NCBI GenBank assembly: GCA_030592625.1
Contig: JAUVIY010000111.1
Coordinates: 1 to 7,887 of the forward strand
DNA from: Spirochaeta sp.
GTDB lineage: Bacteria; Spirochaetota; Spirochaetia; DSM-2461
DNA length: 7,887 nucleotides
Direction: 5' to 3'
Shown here: positions 6,516-7,887 of the stretch, piece after piece
How positions within the stretch are numbered: the first letter of the stretch is position 1
Layout of the letters: each line of letters starts with the position of its first letter
Made by a program: the position numbers and the translations under genes
Notes under the pieces: model-generated
What the model was told of the DNA's origin: nothing
What the model saw: only the letters and a program-made list of their open reading frames with translations
Database searches by the model: none

Positions 6516-6523
6516 ACACCTCA

Positions 6524-6530
6524 CCTCCTC
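6524..6530 (-). promoter_or_regulatory. Strong ribosome binding site of the FecR-domain gene
   Basis: GAGGAGG on the minus strand lies 8 bases before the ATG at 6515. It is the strongest ribosome site in the window and fixes the start downstream of the GTG that it overlaps. Confidence 0.8.
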
Positions 6531-6582
6531 CGATCCGTTTCAGACCGTTAAAAAGAATCTGATTAATTATTAGTGATTAGGT

Positions 6583-6615
6583 ATTATATAGCCAGAGATT
6601 CTGAGATTTTTTTTT
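6583..6615 (-). promoter_or_regulatory. Candidate promoter of the FecR–barrel operon
   Basis: A perfect TATAAT on the minus strand (6588-6583) lies in an AT-rich stretch about 70 bases before the FecR start. No good -35 hexamer is visible at 16-18 bases, but a run of nine A (6615-6607) lies in and above that position and could act as an UP-like element or DNA bend. The predicted start near 6576 gives a ~60-base leader with the strong ribosome site. Confidence 0.5.
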
Positions 6616-6624
6616 ACTCCCCGG

Positions 6625-6642
6625 AACTGAGACTCTTCAGTT
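6625..6642. repeat. Inverted repeat overlapping the end of the small minus-strand gene
   Basis: AACTGA-GACTCT-TCAGTT, perfect 6-base arms, overlapping the TAA at 6643-6641. On the minus strand it is followed by G/C-rich bases and then A residues rather than T, so it is not a typical intrinsic terminator. Confidence 0.4.
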
Positions 6643-6950
6643 ATTTCGCCTTCATCATCGCCATACGATTCCTCTCCTGCCATACAAGGGAGTAACAACC
6701 AGCTGGTGCAGATACATCGATGTATCCATGATGTTTGCCGGTGCGTATTCCGTCACCTGGTGATCCGATTCCGAACCCAGAGCAACCTCCCGTTACAGCC
6801 GCTCTCCAGCTCCGATACGGTAACGGTTTCACTTCCTTTCGACAGACGCCCCACCGGAAACATCATATCACCGGCCCATACAATCGACTTAAGCAGAGGT
6901 ATATCCGAAAATTCACCCGGTTTTATATGAAAATCCGTCTCATTGCTCAT
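6641..6950 (-). pseudogene. Unrecognised small gene, apparently frameshifted
   Basis: The first part runs from an ATG at 6950 with GGAG 6 bases upstream (6960-6957). It reads 65 residues (MSNETDFHIKPGEF..., then VWAGDMMFPVGR and ETVTVSELESG) to a TGA at 6753. A second minus-strand frame is open from about 6832 to the TAA at 6641. It has no ribosome site of its own and continues plausibly (GFGIGSPGDGIRTGKHHGYID, then GCYSLVWQERNRMA). Skipping one base anywhere in the shared 6753-6832 stretch, for example at the AACGGGAGG run, joins them into about 102 residues. It may be a broken gene, a sequencing error, or a real 65-residue protein followed by chance open frame. There is no signal peptide or membrane helix, and I recognise no family. 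It lies divergent to the β-CASP gene and upstream of the FecR operon on the same strand. Confidence 0.45.
6711..6726. repeat. 16-base perfect palindrome
   Basis: GATACATC followed directly by GATGTATC, a perfect dyad with no spacer, inside the distal half of the frameshifted small gene, about 200 bases upstream of the FecR start. It could be a protein-binding site or a coding coincidence. Confidence 0.5.
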
Positions 6951-6968
6951 CCGACACTCCGATTGAAC

Positions 6969-6974
6969 TATCAT
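6969..6974 (+). promoter_or_regulatory. TANNNT box just upstream of the β-CASP start
   Basis: TATCAT (5 of 6 to TATAAT) ends 6 bases before the ATG at 6981. No Shine-Dalgarno is visible, so a leaderless transcript is plausible. It lies in the 30-base gap between two divergent starts. No clear -35 hexamer is present. Confidence 0.35.
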
Positions 6975-6980
6975 TAATAC

Positions 6981-7887
6981 ATGTACATAACGTGTCACGG
7001 CGCCGCCAGGGTGGTTACCGGTTCCTGTCATCAGATTGAAATCGATGGCGCAAATTTCCTCATTGACTGCGGAATGTTTCAGGGTGGGAAAGACCTGAAT
7101 CGCCTTAATTATCAGGATTTTCCCTTCAATCCCGGGGAAATCGATTTTGTCATTGTCACACATGGCCATATCGACCATTGCGGGCTATTGCCCAAACTTG
7201 TAAAGAAGGGCTTTCGCGGACAAATCTATGCCACTCCTGCAACGGCAGACCTGCTCCCTATCATGCTCGGTGATTCGGCATTTATCCAGGAAAAGGATAC
7301 CGAGCACGAAAACCGCCGAAGACAACGCATGGGCCAGGCACCCCGGGAACCCCTCTATACAAGTGAGGATGTGGAGAGGATCCCTCCGATGCTTCGCCTC
7401 CTTCCCTATGGGGATACATTGAAAATCAACGATCAGGTGACCCTGAGATTCAGGAATGCCGGCCATATTATTGGCTCATCAATTGTGGAACTCTTCCTCA
7501 CCGAGAACGATGATGAGAAGAAAGTCGTTTTTTCAGGTGATCTCGGGCAATGGGACGTCCCCATCATCGAAGACCCTTCTTTCATCTGGAATGCAGACTA
7601 TGTATTCATGGAGTCAACTTACGGTGACAGGCTGCATGGTGAGCGAAAACCCCGGAAAGAATCCCTTTATGAACAGGTAATAAAAACTTACAAACGTGGC
7701 GGCAAGCTTCTTATCCCAAGTTTCGCCCTTGAACGGACCCAGGAATTACTCTACCTTCTGAGCGAATTGAAAACCGAACGGCCGGATTTCCCGGATATCA
7801 ATATCTATCTGGACAGCCCGCTGGCCATCAAGATTACCAAAGTCTTTCGGGATCATCCGGATATGTATGATGAAGAAGCCCGTGCCA
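6981..7887 (+). CDS. β-CASP metallo-β-lactamase-fold RNA-processing nuclease, N-terminal part (C-terminus outside the window)
   Basis: 302 codons are open to the window edge. The N-terminus MYITCHGAARVVTGSCH matches the usual opening of the bacterial YSH1/CPSF-like β-CASP group (COG1236 type). Metal-site motifs are HGHIDHCG at 61-68 (H61, H63, D65, H66), AGHIIGS with H162, and SGDLG with D187. The β-CASP insert begins at ESTYGDR (211-217) and continues through PSFALERTQELLY (246-258) and DSPLA (278-282). Related enzymes are zinc-dependent endo- or exoribonucleases acting in the cytoplasm on RNA. The window cuts before the later β-CASP motifs and the RMMBL C-terminus, so about 160-240 residues are missing. 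The ATG is the first possible start, because an in-frame TAA lies at 6975-6977. It has no Shine-Dalgarno. The gene is divergent from the small frameshifted gene. Confidence 0.92.
   Translation, partial: MYITCHGAARVVTGSCHQIEIDGANFLIDCGMFQGGKDLNRLNYQDFPFNPGEIDFVIVTHGHIDHCGLLPKLVKKGFRGQIYATPATADLLPIMLGDSAFIQEKDTEHENRRRQRMGQAPREPLYTSEDVERIPPMLRLLPYGDTLKINDQVTLRFRNAGHIIGSSIVELFLTENDDEKKVVFSGDLGQWDVPIIEDPSFIWNADYVFMESTYGDRLHGERKPRKESLYEQVIKTYKRGGKLLIPSFALERTQELLYLLSELKTERPDFPDINIYLDSPLAIKITKVFRDHPDMYDEEARA

Noticed and set aside
6607..6642. Hairpin plus nine-base T-run as an intrinsic terminator
   Set aside because: On the plus strand the T-run precedes the hairpin instead of following it, and on the minus strand the run is A. 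The only stem before the T-run in the plus direction (CAGA/TCTG) is four base pairs, too weak.
6747..6758. prfB-like programmed +1 frameshift at AGG TGA C in the small gene
   Set aside because: The codon before TGA is AGG, which cannot re-pair well after a +1 slip, and no upstream stimulatory ribosome-like site is present. A simple indel is more likely.
7185..7466. Minus-strand open frame opposite the β-CASP nuclease, and the upstream extension (to 7178) of the small minus-strand gene
   Set aside because: Both lie opposite conserved metal-site motifs of the nuclease. The small gene has its own start with a ribosome site at 6950.
1..7887. Mobile element, CRISPR array, phage or defence system
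   Set aside because: No transposase, integrase, terminal repeats, repeat-spacer pattern or toxin–antitoxin signature was seen on either strand.

Overview
This 7.9-kb chromosomal window is moderately GC-rich and densely coded on both strands. It suggests a Gram-negative bacterium: there is a FecR-domain protein with a signal peptide, followed by a translationally coupled outer-membrane β-barrel-like protein. The gene mix (stand-alone E2-like protein, UlaG-like hydrolase, FecR protein, MATE pump, β-CASP nuclease) would fit a free-living spirochaete or relative. That placement is a weak inference, because no rRNA or marker gene is present. I see no insertion sequence, integrase, phage gene, CRISPR array, tRNA or rRNA.

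Left block (1-2475, all minus strand, transcribed right to left): a UlaG-like metallo-β-lactamase-fold hydrolase, a stand-alone homologue of the catalytic domain of 2-oxoacid dehydrogenase E2 whose usual catalytic histidine is aspartate, and fabD (malonyl-CoA:ACP transacylase). fabD starts at TTG and is cut by the window edge. The gaps of 67 and 111 bases allow co-transcription but do not prove it.

Centre (2476-5241, plus strand): a divergent intergenic region with three consecutive dyad symmetries and a tandem 7-base repeat, then a MATE-family exporter, then a membrane-anchored calcineurin-like phosphoesterase 41 bases downstream. The phosphoesterase ends only one base before the end of the convergent gene on the other strand.

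Right block, minus strand (5243-6950): a small unrecognised gene that appears frameshifted, a strong TATAAT promoter box, the FecR-domain protein, and the barrel-like protein whose start overlaps the fecR stop by 8 bases. Right edge, plus strand (6981-end): the N-terminal ~300 residues of a β-CASP metallo-β-lactamase RNA-processing nuclease, starting 30 bases from the divergent small gene.

Most of the window is ordinary. The points most worth a second look are the His-to-Asp E2-like protein, the FecR/barrel pair with no sigma factor beside it, the frameshifted small gene, the structured divergent region, and a recurring pattern in start signals: the genes lacking a Shine-Dalgarno sequence each have a TANNNT box 6-10 bases before the ATG, as expected for leaderless transcripts.
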